A stretch of 64,000 nucleotides of DNA, from contig NZ_JAMTCS010000008.1 of assembly GCF_024171955.1 (NCBI RefSeq), forward strand, positions 1 through 64,000. The letters run 5' to 3'. The notes under the pieces are model-generated. The model did no database searches, was not told the DNA's origin, and saw nothing but the letters and a program-made list of their open reading frames with translations. The stretch comes from Promicromonospora thailandica (GTDB taxonomy: Bacteria > Actinomycetota > Actinomycetes > Actinomycetales > Cellulomonadaceae). Below, piece by piece: positions 8,036 through 20,188 of the stretch; positions within the stretch are counted from its first letter, which is position 1, and each line of letters opens with the position of its first letter. A program made the translations under genes and the position numbers.

Positions 8036-8674
8036 ATGAACCTCACCATCCTCGCGGCCTCGGGCCGGACCGGACTCGCGCTCACCCGGCAGGCGCTCGA
8101 GCGCGGGCACACCGTCATCGCCATCGCCCGGGACCCCGGGCGGGTCGTCCTGCCCGACCGGGGCCGCCTGCGTGTCGTGGCGGGCGACGTGGAGGACCCG
8201 GCGAGCATCGCCGCGGTGGTCGACGCCGACTCGGTCGTCCTGTCGGCCCTGGGCACCGAGCGCGCCGGCGTCCTGACCACCGGTGCCGAGGTGGTGGTGG
8301 CGGCCGGACCCCGGCGGATCATCTGGCTCGGCGCCTACGGGACCGGCGTCTCCGCCGGCGTCGCGGGGCCCGGCGCGGCCGTCCTCGAGTCCGTGCTGGG
8401 CGACCGCCTGGCGGACAAGGTCGCGGCCGACGCCGCCGTCCTGACGGCCGGGGGCACCGTGTTCCACGCCGGGGTGCTGTCCGACGGGCCCGTGAGCCCG
8501 GACCGCGCCACGGTCGGGCTCGAGGCGGGGCCACCGTTCGACCTCGGTGCGCGGGTCAGCCGCGAGACCGTCGCCGCCGCCATGCTCGACGAGGCGGAGT
8601 CGCCGCGGTTCCCGGGGGCCGTGGCCCTCCCGCTGGCCGTGCCCGTGCCGCACCCCGCGGAGGTGGCGTCATGA
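8036..8674 (+). CDS. NAD(P)-binding Rossmann protein (NmrA/SDR-like)
   Basis: 212 residues from leaderless ATG 8036. MNLTILAASGRTGLALTRQAL is a Rossmann dinucleotide-binding start (GxxGxxG-like ASGRTG), followed by ARDP (NADPH phosphate-binding Arg) and VVAGDVEDPASI, as in atypical SDR/NmrA-like proteins. A classical YxxxK catalytic pair is not evident. It resembles NAD(P)H-binding oxidoreductases or redox sensors. It heads a tightly overlapped operon with DedA, MOSC and flavin reductase genes; its stop overlaps the dedA start as ATGA. Confidence 0.75.
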   Translation: MNLTILAASGRTGLALTRQALERGHTVIAIARDPGRVVLPDRGRLRVVAGDVEDPASIAAVVDADSVVLSALGTERAGVLTTGAEVVVAAGPRRIIWLGAYGTGVSAGVAGPGAAVLESVLGDRLADKVAADAAVLTAGGTVFHAGVLSDGPVSPDRATVGLEAGPPFDLGARVSRETVAAAMLDEAESPRFPGAVALPLAVPVPHPAEVAS

Positions 8675-9294
8675 TCGACTGGCTCGCGCTGGCCGAGTCG
8701 ATGATCACCTCGCCGTGGCTGTACGCGGTGCTGATCGCGGTCTCCTGCCTGGACTCCTTCCTGCCGCTGATCCCGAGCGAGCCGGTCGTCATCGTCGCGG
8801 GCGTCTACGCGGCCACGGGGGACACCCACATCGGGCTCGTCGTCGCCGCCACGGCGCTCGGCGCCTTCCTGGGCGACCTCGTGCCGTACGCCGTCGGCCG
8901 GTTCGTCGGGTCGCGGTCCGCCGGGCGGCCCGCTCCGGGCACCAAGCGGCGCGCCGCGCACGACTGGTTCGTCCGCGAGCTCGACGTTCGCGGCGGCTTC
9001 GTCCTCGTGACCACCCGCTTCATCCCCTTCGGCCGGTACGTGGCCACGTTCGCCACTGGTCTGGTGCGCTACCCCCTGGGCCGGTACGCGTTGTTCGTCG
9101 GGTTCGCCACGGCGGCCTGGAGCGCGTACACGGCGCTGACCGGCTACCTCGGCGGGGTGATGTTCCAGGACAACACGCTGCTGGCGATCACGGTCGGCAT
9201 CGGCCTCGCGCTCGTGGTGACCGGCGGCATCGAGGGGGTGCGGGCCCTGCGCCGGCGCCGGGGCGCCGCCGTGCCGGACCCGGTGGCGGACTGA
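8671..9294 (+). CDS. DedA/VTT family membrane protein
   Basis: 207 residues from ATG 8671. The pattern of a hydrophobic first segment, the short re-entrant FLPLIPSEPVVIVAG, then TTRFIPFGRYVATFATGLVRYPLGRY is the VTT/SNARE-associated domain of DedA proteins, with the conserved Arg in RFIPxGR. DedA proteins flip undecaprenyl phosphate or phospholipids across the inner membrane. Its role within this redox-flavoured operon is unclear. The start and stop both overlap the neighbours (ATGA upstream, TGATG downstream). Confidence 0.85.
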   Translation: MIDWLALAESMITSPWLYAVLIAVSCLDSFLPLIPSEPVVIVAGVYAATGDTHIGLVVAATALGAFLGDLVPYAVGRFVGSRSAGRPAPGTKRRAAHDWFVRELDVRGGFVLVTTRFIPFGRYVATFATGLVRYPLGRYALFVGFATAAWSAYTALTGYLGGVMFQDNTLLAITVGIGLALVVTGGIEGVRALRRRRGAAVPDPVAD

Positions 9295-10115
9295 TGCCGG
9301 GCGCGACGGCGGGCGTGCCGCCGCTCGGCCGCGTGCGCGCGCTGCACGTCTATCCGGTCAAGGGCCTGAGCGCCCAGCCGCTGGAGCGCGTCGTGCTCCG
9401 CCCGGGCGAGGGTGTGCCGGGGGACCGCCGGTACGCCCTCGCCCGGGCGGACGGCCGGTACCGGCCCGGCCTGCGCGAGGGGCTGCCCAAGCAGGAGTTC
9501 CACGCCCTGGTCTCCGACCACCGGCTGGCCGGTCTCGACACCCACCTCGACGCGGCCGACGTGCTCACCGTCCGGGTCGCCATGGACACCACCAGGCACG
9601 AGGTGCTGCGGGCCGACCTGCGCACCGAGGGCGGCCGGCGCGACGCGCGACGCTTCTTCGCGCGCGTGCTGGACCTGCCCGAGGGGGCCGGACCGGAGAT
9701 CGCGCACGAGCCCGGCCGGCGGTTCACCGACGCCGCCGCGGCCGGCGACGGCCCGATGGGCTGGCTCTCGCTGGTCAACCTGGCCTCGGTCCGTGACCTC
9801 GGCGCCCGCACCGGCACGACGGTCGACCCGGGCCGGTTCCGCGCCAACGTGCTCGTCGACGGCCTGCCTCCGTGGTCCGAGCTGGACCTCGTGGACAGCG
9901 AGACGGGCCAGGGGCTGCGGCTCGGCGGGGCGCGGGTGCGGGTCGTGCGCCGCACGCGGCGCTGCGCCGCGACCGAGGTGGACCCGGCCACCGGCGTCCG
10001 CGACCTGCCCGTCGTGCGCCTGCTCGACCAGGCGTACGGGCACCAGCTCATGGGCGTCTACCTCGAGGTTCTCGCGGCCGGGACCGTGGAGCAGGACGAT
10101 GAGCTCGCCGCCTGA
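9294..10115 (+). CDS. MOSC domain protein, YcbX/mARC-like
   Basis: 273 residues from ATG 9294, overlapping the dedA stop. The N-terminal beta barrel (VRALHVYPVKGLSAQPLERV) and the MOSC domain with RRTRRCAATEVDPATG carry the conserved Cys expected to bind the molybdenum cofactor in YcbX/mARC proteins. These reduce N-hydroxylated compounds using electrons from a flavin/iron-sulfur partner. The next gene encodes exactly such a reductase (17-bp overlap), so the two probably form one system. No catalytic residue appears missing. Confidence 0.82.
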   Translation: MPGATAGVPPLGRVRALHVYPVKGLSAQPLERVVLRPGEGVPGDRRYALARADGRYRPGLREGLPKQEFHALVSDHRLAGLDTHLDAADVLTVRVAMDTTRHEVLRADLRTEGGRRDARRFFARVLDLPEGAGPEIAHEPGRRFTDAAAAGDGPMGWLSLVNLASVRDLGARTGTTVDPGRFRANVLVDGLPPWSELDLVDSETGQGLRLGGARVRVVRRTRRCAATEVDPATGVRDLPVVRLLDQAYGHQLMGVYLEVLAAGTVEQDDELAA

Positions 10116-11064
10116 GCGCCCCGGAACGCGCCACCTCGTGCTGCGCGTGGCCGCGACGAGCGACCTCACCCCGACGGTGCGCCGGTTCGTCCTGCGGGAC
10201 CCGGCCGGGCGTCCCCTGCCGGGCTACGAGCCGGGCGCGCACGTCGTGGTCACCACACCTGCCGGGCACCTGCGGGGCTACAGCCTCGTCGATCCCGGGG
10301 GGCCTGCGCCCCGGGAGTACGTCGTGTGCGTGCGCCGCGACGACCGCGGCCGCGGCGGCTCGCGGAGCATGCACGACGACGTCACGGTCGGCACCGACCT
10401 CGTCGTCACCGCACCGGCCAACACGTTCGCGCTCCGGCCCGCGGCCCGCTACCTGTTCGTCGCCGGCGGCATCGGCATCACCCCGGTGCGGGCGATGGTG
10501 CGGTGGCTGCGGGCCCGGCCGGGCGCCGACGTGCGGCTGGTGTACCTCACGCGCTCGCCCGCCGAGACGCCCTTCCGGGACGAGCTCGGCGGGCCGGGCG
10601 ACACCGTGCACCACAGCGCCGGGGGAGGGCGGCTCGACCTGTGGCCCTACCTCGCCGAACCCGCCGACGACCTGCGCCTCTACTGCTGCGGACCGCCGGC
10701 GCTGCTGCGGGCCGTGCGGGCGGCGACGGCGCACTGGCGGCCCAGCCGCGTGCACACCGAACGGTTCGCGGGCGGGACGGAGGGCGCGTCCGTGCCGTTC
10801 ACCGCGGTCTGGGCGCCCGACGGGCGACGCGTCCAGGTACCCGCGGACGTCTCGCTGCTCACGGCCCTGCGCCGCGACGGGGTGCGGGTCGACGCCTCGT
10901 GCGAGGCGGGCGTCTGCGGCACGTGCCGCCTGACGCTGCTCGACGGCGTGGCCGACCACCGGGACGCGGTGCTGACCGGTCCGGAGCGCGTCGGGCACGT
11001 CATGGCCTGCGTGTCCCGGGCCCGCACCTCGGAGATCGTCGTCGGGCCGCCGCGCGCGGCGTGA
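10099..11064 (+). CDS. flavin/2Fe-2S oxidoreductase (phthalate dioxygenase reductase family)
   Basis: 321 residues from ATG 10099 inside the end of the MOSC gene; GGAGCAGG precedes it. Domain order is a ferredoxin-reductase-type flavin domain (YEPGAHVVV, LRGYSLV), an NAD domain (FVAGGIGITPVRAM, LYCCGPPALL), and a C-terminal plant-type 2Fe-2S domain (CEAGVCGTC plus a later Cys in MACVSRA). This matches vanillate demethylase/phthalate dioxygenase reductases. It most likely delivers electrons to the adjacent MOSC protein. Confidence 0.88.
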   Translation: MSSPPERPGTRHLVLRVAATSDLTPTVRRFVLRDPAGRPLPGYEPGAHVVVTTPAGHLRGYSLVDPGGPAPREYVVCVRRDDRGRGGSRSMHDDVTVGTDLVVTAPANTFALRPAARYLFVAGGIGITPVRAMVRWLRARPGADVRLVYLTRSPAETPFRDELGGPGDTVHHSAGGGRLDLWPYLAEPADDLRLYCCGPPALLRAVRAATAHWRPSRVHTERFAGGTEGASVPFTAVWAPDGRRVQVPADVSLLTALRRDGVRVDASCEAGVCGTCRLTLLDGVADHRDAVLTGPERVGHVMACVSRARTSEIVVGPPRAA

Positions 11065-11076
11065 GCGCGCCCGGCG

Positions 11077-11673
11077 TCAGGCACGGCCCGTCCGGGCGGC
11101 CACCAGGGGCAGGAACACGTCGTCGACGATCTGCCGGATCGTCTCGTCGGGCACCGGCTCGTAGGTGAGCAGGAACTCCAGCCGGAACAGGTCGACCGGC
11201 ACCTGCAGCACCCGCGCGGGCACGGCGCCCGGGTCGAGCTCACCGCGCGCGGCCGCGCGCTCGTAGATGGTCTGCAGCACCGGGTTGCGACCGCCGGTGG
11301 CCTGGTCGACGAGGTCGCCGAGGGAGACACCGGTGGCGCGGTAGTAGTCGCCCACGCGGGTCAGCAGCTGCACCGCCATGACGGCCCGGGTGCTGTTGGC
11401 CTGCCGGAGCGCCGCGATCAGGTCGCCCCGCAGGCTGCCGGTGTCGGGCGCCTCCGGGCTGTCCCCGAACGCGTGCAGCACCGCCGCGCGCACGAGCTCG
11501 GCCTTGGCGGGCCAGCGCCGGTACAGCACGGCGCGGCCGGTGCGCGCGCGGCGCGCGACGGCGTCGTAGGTCAGGTCGTCGTACCCGCGCTCGGCGAGCT
11601 CGGTCCATGCCGCGTCCAGCAGCGCGTTCTCCAGCTCGGGCCCGCGGCGCCGTCGTTCTGTCGCAAGAGTCAC
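11077..11673 (-). CDS. TetR family repressor
   Basis: 198 residues from GTG 11673 (VTLATERRRRG), chosen because GGAGGAG lies 5 nt upstream; the longer frame to 11739 has no such site. The N-terminal helix-turn-helix (LAERGYDDLTYDAVARRARTGRAVLYRRWPAKAELV) and the C-terminal TetR_C_16-like helices are clear. It is divergent from a FAD monooxygenase gene. Near-identical direct repeats lie at its own start and at the monooxygenase promoter, so it probably represses both. Confidence 0.88.
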   Translation of the reverse strand: MTLATERRRRGPELENALLDAAWTELAERGYDDLTYDAVARRARTGRAVLYRRWPAKAELVRAAVLHAFGDSPEAPDTGSLRGDLIAALRQANSTRAVMAVQLLTRVGDYYRATGVSLGDLVDQATGGRNPVLQTIYERAAARGELDPGAVPARVLQVPVDLFRLEFLLTYEPVPDETIRQIVDDVFLPLVAARTGRA

Positions 11674-11725
11674 GGTGTCTCCTCCGCGTGCTACGGTACC
11701 AGCGTCGGTAAGAGTCACTGTGTAT
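11665..11725. promoter_or_regulatory. candidate TetR operator region
   Basis: AAGAGTCACGGTGT at 11665 and AAGAGTCACTGTGT at 11710 match at 13 of 14 bases, 45 bp apart. The first overlaps the tetR GTG and the second the monooxygenase promoter. Between them is the inverted repeat TACC-N6-GGTA (11697-11710). Either element could be the repressor site. Confidence 0.4.
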
Positions 11726-11753
11726 CTAAACCTTCCCACAAACGGAGCACACC

Positions 11754-12860
11754 ATGCGGATCCTTGTCACCGGCGCCGGCCTCGCGGGGCTGTCGGCGGG
11801 CCTCACCCTGTCGGCGGACCACGACGTCACGATCGTCGAGCGCGCCGACCGGCTGCGCACCGGCGGGTCACCCATCGACCTGCGCGGCGACGCCCTCGCC
11901 GTCGCCGACCGCCTCGGCATCCTCGGCGCCGTGCGCGACGCGCGCGTCACGATGACCGAGACCGTCACCTTCGTCGACGCGGCCGGGCAGGTGCGGGCCA
12001 CGCTGTCCCAGGACGCCGTCGGCGACTCGCCCGACGACGTCGAGATCGCTCGCGAGGACCTGATCCGCATCCTGCGCGACGCGCTGCCCGCGCACGTGCG
12101 GCTCGTCCTCGGCGACCACGTCACGGCCCTGGCCCAGGACGCGGACGGCGTCGACGTCACCTTCGCGCACGGGGCCGCAGCACGGTTCGACCTCGTCGTC
12201 GGCGCCGACGGCATCCACTCCCGCACCCGGCGGCTCGTCTTCGGGCCCGAGGAGGACGTCGTCCGGCCGCTCGGCTACCACGTCGCGTTCGGCGCCATGC
12301 CCGGCAGGGCCGACCCCACGACCCGCGTGAACTCGTTCTACAACTTCCCGGGGCACCTGATCGGCGTGGCGCAGTACCACGACAAGGTCGTCGCCGTGGC
12401 GAGCTACCGGTCCGACGGCGCCGAGCACGACCACCGTGACCCCGGCTCGGGGCGCCGCGCCCTCGCGCGCGCGTTCGCCGGGCACGACGAGTGGCGCGTG
12501 CCCGAGATCCTCGCCGCCCTGCTCGACGACCAGGACCTGTACTTCGACATCGTCGCCCAGGTGCACATGGACGCCTGGCACCGGGGCCGGGTGGTGCTGG
12601 TCGGCGACGCCGCGTCGTGCGCCTCGGGGCTGTCCGGCCGCGGCACGTCCCTCGCGCTGACCGGCGCCGACTTCCTCGCCGGGGCGCTGGCCGCCCACCC
12701 GGGCGACCTGCCCGCCGCGTTCGCCGCCTACGAGCGGCGGCAGCGGCCCTACGTCACGCACGCCCAGGCGACCGCCGCCCCGGGCGGGGCGCTGCTCATG
12801 CCGCCCACGGCGGAGGCGATCCGGGAGCGCGACGAGCAGCTCAACGCGCTCGCGGGCTGA
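11754..12860 (+). CDS. FAD-dependent monooxygenase
   Basis: 368 residues from ATG 11754, with CGGAG 7 nt upstream. FAD motifs: MRILVTGAGLAGLSAGL, LVVGADGIHSRTRR and VVLVGDAASCASGLSGRGTSLALTGA. It belongs to the class A flavoprotein monooxygenases, in the TetX/rifampicin-monooxygenase-like branch that is often paired with a TetR gene. It could hydroxylate an aromatic or inactivate a drug; sequence alone does not decide. It is not an obvious recent duplicate of the monooxygenase at 5837-6934. Confidence 0.83.
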   Translation: MRILVTGAGLAGLSAGLTLSADHDVTIVERADRLRTGGSPIDLRGDALAVADRLGILGAVRDARVTMTETVTFVDAAGQVRATLSQDAVGDSPDDVEIAREDLIRILRDALPAHVRLVLGDHVTALAQDADGVDVTFAHGAAARFDLVVGADGIHSRTRRLVFGPEEDVVRPLGYHVAFGAMPGRADPTTRVNSFYNFPGHLIGVAQYHDKVVAVASYRSDGAEHDHRDPGSGRRALARAFAGHDEWRVPEILAALLDDQDLYFDIVAQVHMDAWHRGRVVLVGDAASCASGLSGRGTSLALTGADFLAGALAAHPGDLPAAFAAYERRQRPYVTHAQATAAPGGALLMPPTAEAIRERDEQLNALAG

Positions 12861-12870
12861 CGGGTCGGGG

Positions 12871-13536
12871 TCAGGCGCCCTCGACCCGCCGGCGCAGCGC
12901 GGCGGCCGCGGCCCGGGGGTCCGCGGCGCGCGTGATCGCCCGGACGACGACGATGCGCCGCGCCCCGGCGTCGAGCACCTGGTCGAGGTTGCCGGCGTCG
13001 ATCCCGCCGATCGCGAAGTACGGCGTGGCGGGCGCGCGGTCCGCGACGGCGCGCAGCAGCCCGAGGCCCACGGCCGCCCGGCCGGGCTTGGTCGGGGTGG
13101 CCCACAGGGGGCCCACGCAGAAGTAGTCGACACGCGGGTCGGCGTCGGCGGCCAGCGCCTGGCCGAGGTCGTGCGTGGACCGGCCCAGCACCGGGCCGTC
13201 GCCCAGCAGGGTGCGCACCGCGTCGGGCGGCAGGTCGCCCTGACCCATGTGCACGGCCGGCGCACCGGTCAGCCGCGCGACGTCGGCCCGGTCGTTGACC
13301 GCCCACAGCGCGCCGTGCTCCTGAGCGACGCGCGCGACCAGCGCCTGCAGCTCGAGCTCCCGGGCCACGTCCAGCGACTTGTCCCGGAGCTGGACCACGT
13401 CGACCCCGCCCTCCAGCACCGCGTGCAGGAACGGCTCCAGGTCGCCCGTGTCCTGCCGGGCGTCGGTGCACAGGTACAGGCGGGCGTCGGCGAGGCGGGC
13501 GCGGGGATCTGTGCTGGTCTCGGTGCCGGGGTTCAC
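12871..13536 (-). CDS. thiE: thiamine-phosphate synthase
   Basis: 221 residues from GTG 13536 ([10 protein letters not shown]). TACACT (13543-13548, minus strand) lies 6 nt upstream, so the start is probably leaderless; a longer start at 13575 would run into the opposing riboswitch. TIM-barrel motifs are visible: [34 protein letters not shown], and [11 protein letters not shown]. ThiE joins HMP-PP and thiazole phosphate to give thiamine monophosphate in the cytoplasm. It is head-to-head with the riboswitch-led thiOSGF operon and appears to lack its own riboswitch. Confidence 0.92.
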   Translation of the reverse strand: MNPGTETSTDPRARLADARLYLCTDARQDTGDLEPFLHAVLEGGVDVVQLRDKSLDVARELELQALVARVAQEHGALWAVNDRADVARLTGAPAVHMGQGDLPPDAVRTLLGDGPVLGRSTHDLGQALAADADPRVDYFCVGPLWATPTKPGRAAVGLGLLRAVADRAPATPYFAIGGIDAGNLDQVLDAGARRIVVVRAITRAADPRAAAAALRRRVEGA

Positions 13537-13572
13537 GCCGCGAGTGTAGGCGGGGGTTAGGGTGGTCGCGTG

Positions 13573-13653
13573 CACGGGAGCCCCGGACGGGGCTGAGAGG
13601 GCGCAGGGCGCCGACCGTCGAACCTGATCTGGGTCATGCCAGCGAAGGGAGCA
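13573..13653 (+). promoter_or_regulatory. TPP riboswitch (THI element)
   Basis: The conserved core is unmistakable: a GC hairpin followed by CTGAGAGGGCG (from 13593), then ACCGTCGAACCTGATCTGGG and TCATGCCAGCGAAGGGAG (ending near 13651). These correspond to the pyrimidine- and pyrophosphate-sensing helices. The GGGAG of the 3' strand lies 7 nt before ATG 13659, so TPP binding likely hides the ribosome site and blocks translation. A -10-like TAGGGT is at 13558-13563. Confidence 0.95.
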
Positions 13654-13658
13654 GCATC

Positions 13659-17139
<3,481 letters not shown>

Positions 17140-17144
<5 letters not shown>

Positions 17145-17159
17145 CGGGCGCCACTTTTT
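17140..17159 (+). terminator. possible intrinsic terminator after thiF
   Basis: AGTGAC and GCCACT can form a 6-bp stem with one mismatch, followed at once by five T (17155-17159). T runs are very rare here. The stem is weak, so confidence is moderate. Confidence 0.4.
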
Positions 17160-17175
17160 CGGTCGGTCGCACGGC

Positions 17176-17203
17176 TTGACGGGCCCTCGGGAGGCATTAA
17201 GTT
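17176..17203 (+). promoter_or_regulatory. desA operon promoter
   Basis: TTGACG (17176-17181), 16-bp spacer, TAAGTT (17198-17203). The -10 overlaps the iron box by two bases, so repressor binding would block polymerase. Confidence 0.6.
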
Positions 17204-17220
17204 AGGTCAGGCAAACCTAA
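17202..17220. promoter_or_regulatory. iron box (DmdR/IdeR operator)
   Basis: TTAGGTCAGGCAAACCTAA differs from the actinobacterial iron-box consensus TTAGGTTAGGCTAACCTAA at only two positions. It lies 51 bp before desA. DmdR/IdeR with Fe(II) would repress the siderophore operon when iron is sufficient. Confidence 0.93.
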
Positions 17221-17270
17221 GTTCCGGTTTCGCCCCCCTTCCCCGCGATCCCTCCCGAGGAGACTTTCGC

Positions 17271-18833
17271 ATGCCCTCACGCCTGCCCGCAGCGCCGCCC
17301 GTGCCCAGCGCCGTGCACCACGACACGACCGCGCTGCTGCGCGGGGCCACGGCCGACGCCTACGCGGACACGGTCCGCGACGTCGCGCGCGACGTCGCGG
17401 CCCGGCTCTCGGCCGTCACCCAGCCCTTCTCGGGCGCCGGCCGCGCCGAGCTGCAGGACCTTGTCGACGCCGTCGACCTCGACGGGCCGGCGTCCGGCAC
17501 GGCCGAGGCGCTGCGCGAGGCAGGCGAGCTGTACGCGCAGCACGCGATCTGGTTCCACGTGCCCGCCTACGCCGCGCACCTGAACTGCCCCGTGGCGCTG
17601 CCCGCGGTGGGCGCCGAGACGATGCTCGCCGCCATCAACACCTCGGTCGACACCTACGACCAGTCCACGGTCGCCACGCTCATGGAACGGCGCCTCGTGG
17701 AGTGGACGGCGGGCCGGATCGGCTTCCCCGCCGGTGGCGCCGACGGCGTCTTCACCTCGGGCGGCACCCAGTCGAACTTCCAGGCCCTGTTCCTGGCGCG
17801 CGAGAAGGCCCGCCGGGCGGGCACGCGCCTGGAGTCCATGCGGATCCTGACCACCGGCGTGAGCCACTTCAGCATCGCCAAGTCCGCCCTGCTGCTCGGC
17901 CTGCCCGACGACGCCGTGGTCACCGTCGGCACCGACGCCGACGGCCGCATGAGCCCCGACGCCCTGGCCCGCACCCTGGTCGACGTCGAGCGCACCGGCG
18001 ACGTCGTGATCGCCGTCGTCGCGACCGCCGGCACCACCGACCGCGGCTGCATCGACCCGCTCGGCCCCGTGGCCGACCTGTGCGACGCCGTCGGCACGTG
18101 GCTGCACGTCGACGCCGCCTACGGCTGCGGCCTCCTGGTCAGCCCCACGCGCCGCCACCTGCTGGCCGGCATCGAGCGAGCCCGCAGCGTCACCGTCGAC
18201 TTCCACAAGGCGTTCTTCCAGCCCGTGTCCTCCAGCGCGCTGATCGTGCGCGAGCGTGCCGACCTGGCGCCCGTCGCCTGGCACGCCGACTACCTCAACC
18301 CGCGGGAGGAGGACGGCGAGCCCAACCCCGACCTCAACCAGGTCGACAAGTCCCTGCAGACCACCCGCCGGTTCGACGCCCTCAAGCTCTGGGTCACGCT
18401 GCGGGCCCTCGGCCCGGACGGCGTCGGTGCGCTCGTCGACGCCGTCTGCGACCTGGCCGCCGCCGTCCACGCCGACCTCGCCACCGACCGCGACCTCCGC
18501 GTCGTCGGCACCACCGACCTGTCCACCGTGCTGTTCCGCTACGAGCCCGACGGCCTCGACCCCGAGCGCGCCGACGCCCTCGTGCCCCAGGTGCGCCGCG
18601 TGCTGTTCGACTCCGGCCGCGCCCTGGTCGCCAAGACCGTCGTCGACGGCCGGCCCTGCCTCAAGCTCACCCTGCTCAACCCCGACGCCACCCTCGCCGA
18701 CGTACGCGGCGTGCTCGAGCTGGTCCGCTCCGCCGCCCACGGGCTGCTCGCGGGGGAGGCCCTCACCGACACCGACGAGCCGCCGTGCCGGACGGTGCAC
18801 CCTCGCCTGGCCCGGACCGAGGGGGAGGGCTGA
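17271..18833 (+). CDS. desA: lysine decarboxylase for desferrioxamine
   Basis: 520 residues from ATG 17271 with GAGGAG 8 nt upstream. PLP-dependent group II decarboxylase: TSGGTQSNFQALFLAREKARR, TAGTTDRGCIDPLG, HVDAAYGCGLL, and the Schiff-base Lys in TVDFHKAFFQP. DesA decarboxylates lysine to cadaverine, the diamine of desferrioxamines. First gene of the iron-box-controlled operon; its stop overlaps desB as TGATG. An ornithine or DOPA substrate is less likely given the neighbours. Confidence 0.93.
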   Translation: MPSRLPAAPPVPSAVHHDTTALLRGATADAYADTVRDVARDVAARLSAVTQPFSGAGRAELQDLVDAVDLDGPASGTAEALREAGELYAQHAIWFHVPAYAAHLNCPVALPAVGAETMLAAINTSVDTYDQSTVATLMERRLVEWTAGRIGFPAGGADGVFTSGGTQSNFQALFLAREKARRAGTRLESMRILTTGVSHFSIAKSALLLGLPDDAVVTVGTDADGRMSPDALARTLVDVERTGDVVIAVVATAGTTDRGCIDPLGPVADLCDAVGTWLHVDAAYGCGLLVSPTRRHLLAGIERARSVTVDFHKAFFQPVSSSALIVRERADLAPVAWHADYLNPREEDGEPNPDLNQVDKSLQTTRRFDALKLWVTLRALGPDGVGALVDAVCDLAAAVHADLATDRDLRVVGTTDLSTVLFRYEPDGLDPERADALVPQVRRVLFDSGRALVAKTVVDGRPCLKLTLLNPDATLADVRGVLELVRSAAHGLLAGEALTDTDEPPCRTVHPRLARTEGEG

Positions 18834-20188
18834 TGGCCGGCACGCACGTCCACGACCTGCCCGTCCACGATCTGGTCTGCGTCGGCCTCGGCCCCTTCGG
18901 CCTGGGCCTGGCCGCGCTGGCCGACCCGCTCGACGACGTCGACGCCGTGTTCCTGGACCAGCGCGACGGCTTCTCCTGGCACCCCGGCATGCTCATCGAG
19001 GGCACCACGCTCCAGGTGCCGTTCCTGGCCGACCTGGTGACGATGGCCGACCCCACCTCGCCCTACTCGTTCCTCGCCTGGCTCAAGGCGACCGGGCGGC
19101 TGTACCCCTTCTACATCCGCGAGTCCTTCTACCCGCTGCGCGCCGAGTACGACGAGTACTGCCGCTGGGTGGCCGGGCAGCTCACCACGCTGCGCTGGGG
19201 GCGGCGGGTCACCTCGGTCGTCCGCGTCGCCACGCCGGACGGGTACCTGTTCGAGGTCACCGCCGAGACCCCGCACGGGTCGGAGAAATACTGTGCCAAG
19301 CACCTCGTGCTCGGCACCGGCACCCAGCCGCGCCTGCCCGCGGTTCTGCGGGGACTGCGGGGCGCGGGTCCCGTCGTGCACACCGGCGACTACCTGACGC
19401 ACCGGGAGGCGCTCGCGGCGTCGGGCTCCGTGACGGTCGTGGGCAGCGGGCAGAGCGCGGCCGAGGTGTACCGCGACCTGCTGGACGGCTGCGGCACCGG
19501 GCCGGGGGAGCACCGCCTGGACTGGGTCACGCGCTCGCCCCGGTTCTTCCCGATGGAGTACACCAAGCTGACCCTCGAGATGACCTCCCCGGAGTACACC
19601 GACCACTACGTGTCCCTGCCCGCCGCGCTGCGCGACACGCTCGGCCGCGAGCAGCGCAACCTCTACAAGGGCATCAGCGGCGACCTGGTCGACGACATCT
19701 ACGACACGCTGTACCGCCGCTCCGCCCTCGGGCGGGAGCTGCCCACCACGCTCCTGTCCGACACCGAGGTGGTCGCCGCCCGGTACGACGCCGACGGCAC
19801 CGACGGCACAGGGGAGTACGTGCTGACCCTGCGGCACGGCCAGCTCGGCACCACCGCGGAGCACCGCACCCGCGCGGTCGTCGCCGCCACCGGCTACGCG
19901 GCGTCCGTGCCCGAGTTCCTCGCCCCCGGGCTCGTGGACCTCGACGAGCGGGGCCGCTACGTCGTGGCCCGCGACTACACCGTGGACGCCGACCGGCGCG
20001 TGCACGTCATGAACGGCGAGGAGCACACGCACGGCGTCACGGCGCCCGACCTCGGCTTCGGCGCCTGGCGCAGCTCGGTGATCCTCGCGGCGGTCACCGG
20101 CCGCGAGCCGTACCCGGTCGAGCGGCGCATCGCGTTCCAGCAGTTCGGCCTGCCCGGGGCCCGCGTCGCGACGGAGGCGGCCCGATGA
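18833..20188 (+). CDS. desB: cadaverine N-monooxygenase
   Basis: 451 residues from ATG 18833. Flavin-dependent N-hydroxylating monooxygenase of the IucD/SidA family: FAD motif VGLGPFGLGLAALAD, HPGMLIEGTTLQVPFLADL, NADPH-binding VVGSGQSAAEVYRDLL, and ATGYAAS near the C-terminus. DesB makes N-hydroxycadaverine from the DesA product. The stop overlaps the start of the fused desCD gene as ATGA, so the proteins are translated in series. Confidence 0.94.
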   Translation: MAGTHVHDLPVHDLVCVGLGPFGLGLAALADPLDDVDAVFLDQRDGFSWHPGMLIEGTTLQVPFLADLVTMADPTSPYSFLAWLKATGRLYPFYIRESFYPLRAEYDEYCRWVAGQLTTLRWGRRVTSVVRVATPDGYLFEVTAETPHGSEKYCAKHLVLGTGTQPRLPAVLRGLRGAGPVVHTGDYLTHREALAASGSVTVVGSGQSAAEVYRDLLDGCGTGPGEHRLDWVTRSPRFFPMEYTKLTLEMTSPEYTDHYVSLPAALRDTLGREQRNLYKGISGDLVDDIYDTLYRRSALGRELPTTLLSDTEVVAARYDADGTDGTGEYVLTLRHGQLGTTAEHRTRAVVAATGYAASVPEFLAPGLVDLDERGRYVVARDYTVDADRRVHVMNGEEHTHGVTAPDLGFGAWRSSVILAAVTGREPYPVERRIAFQQFGLPGARVATEAAR

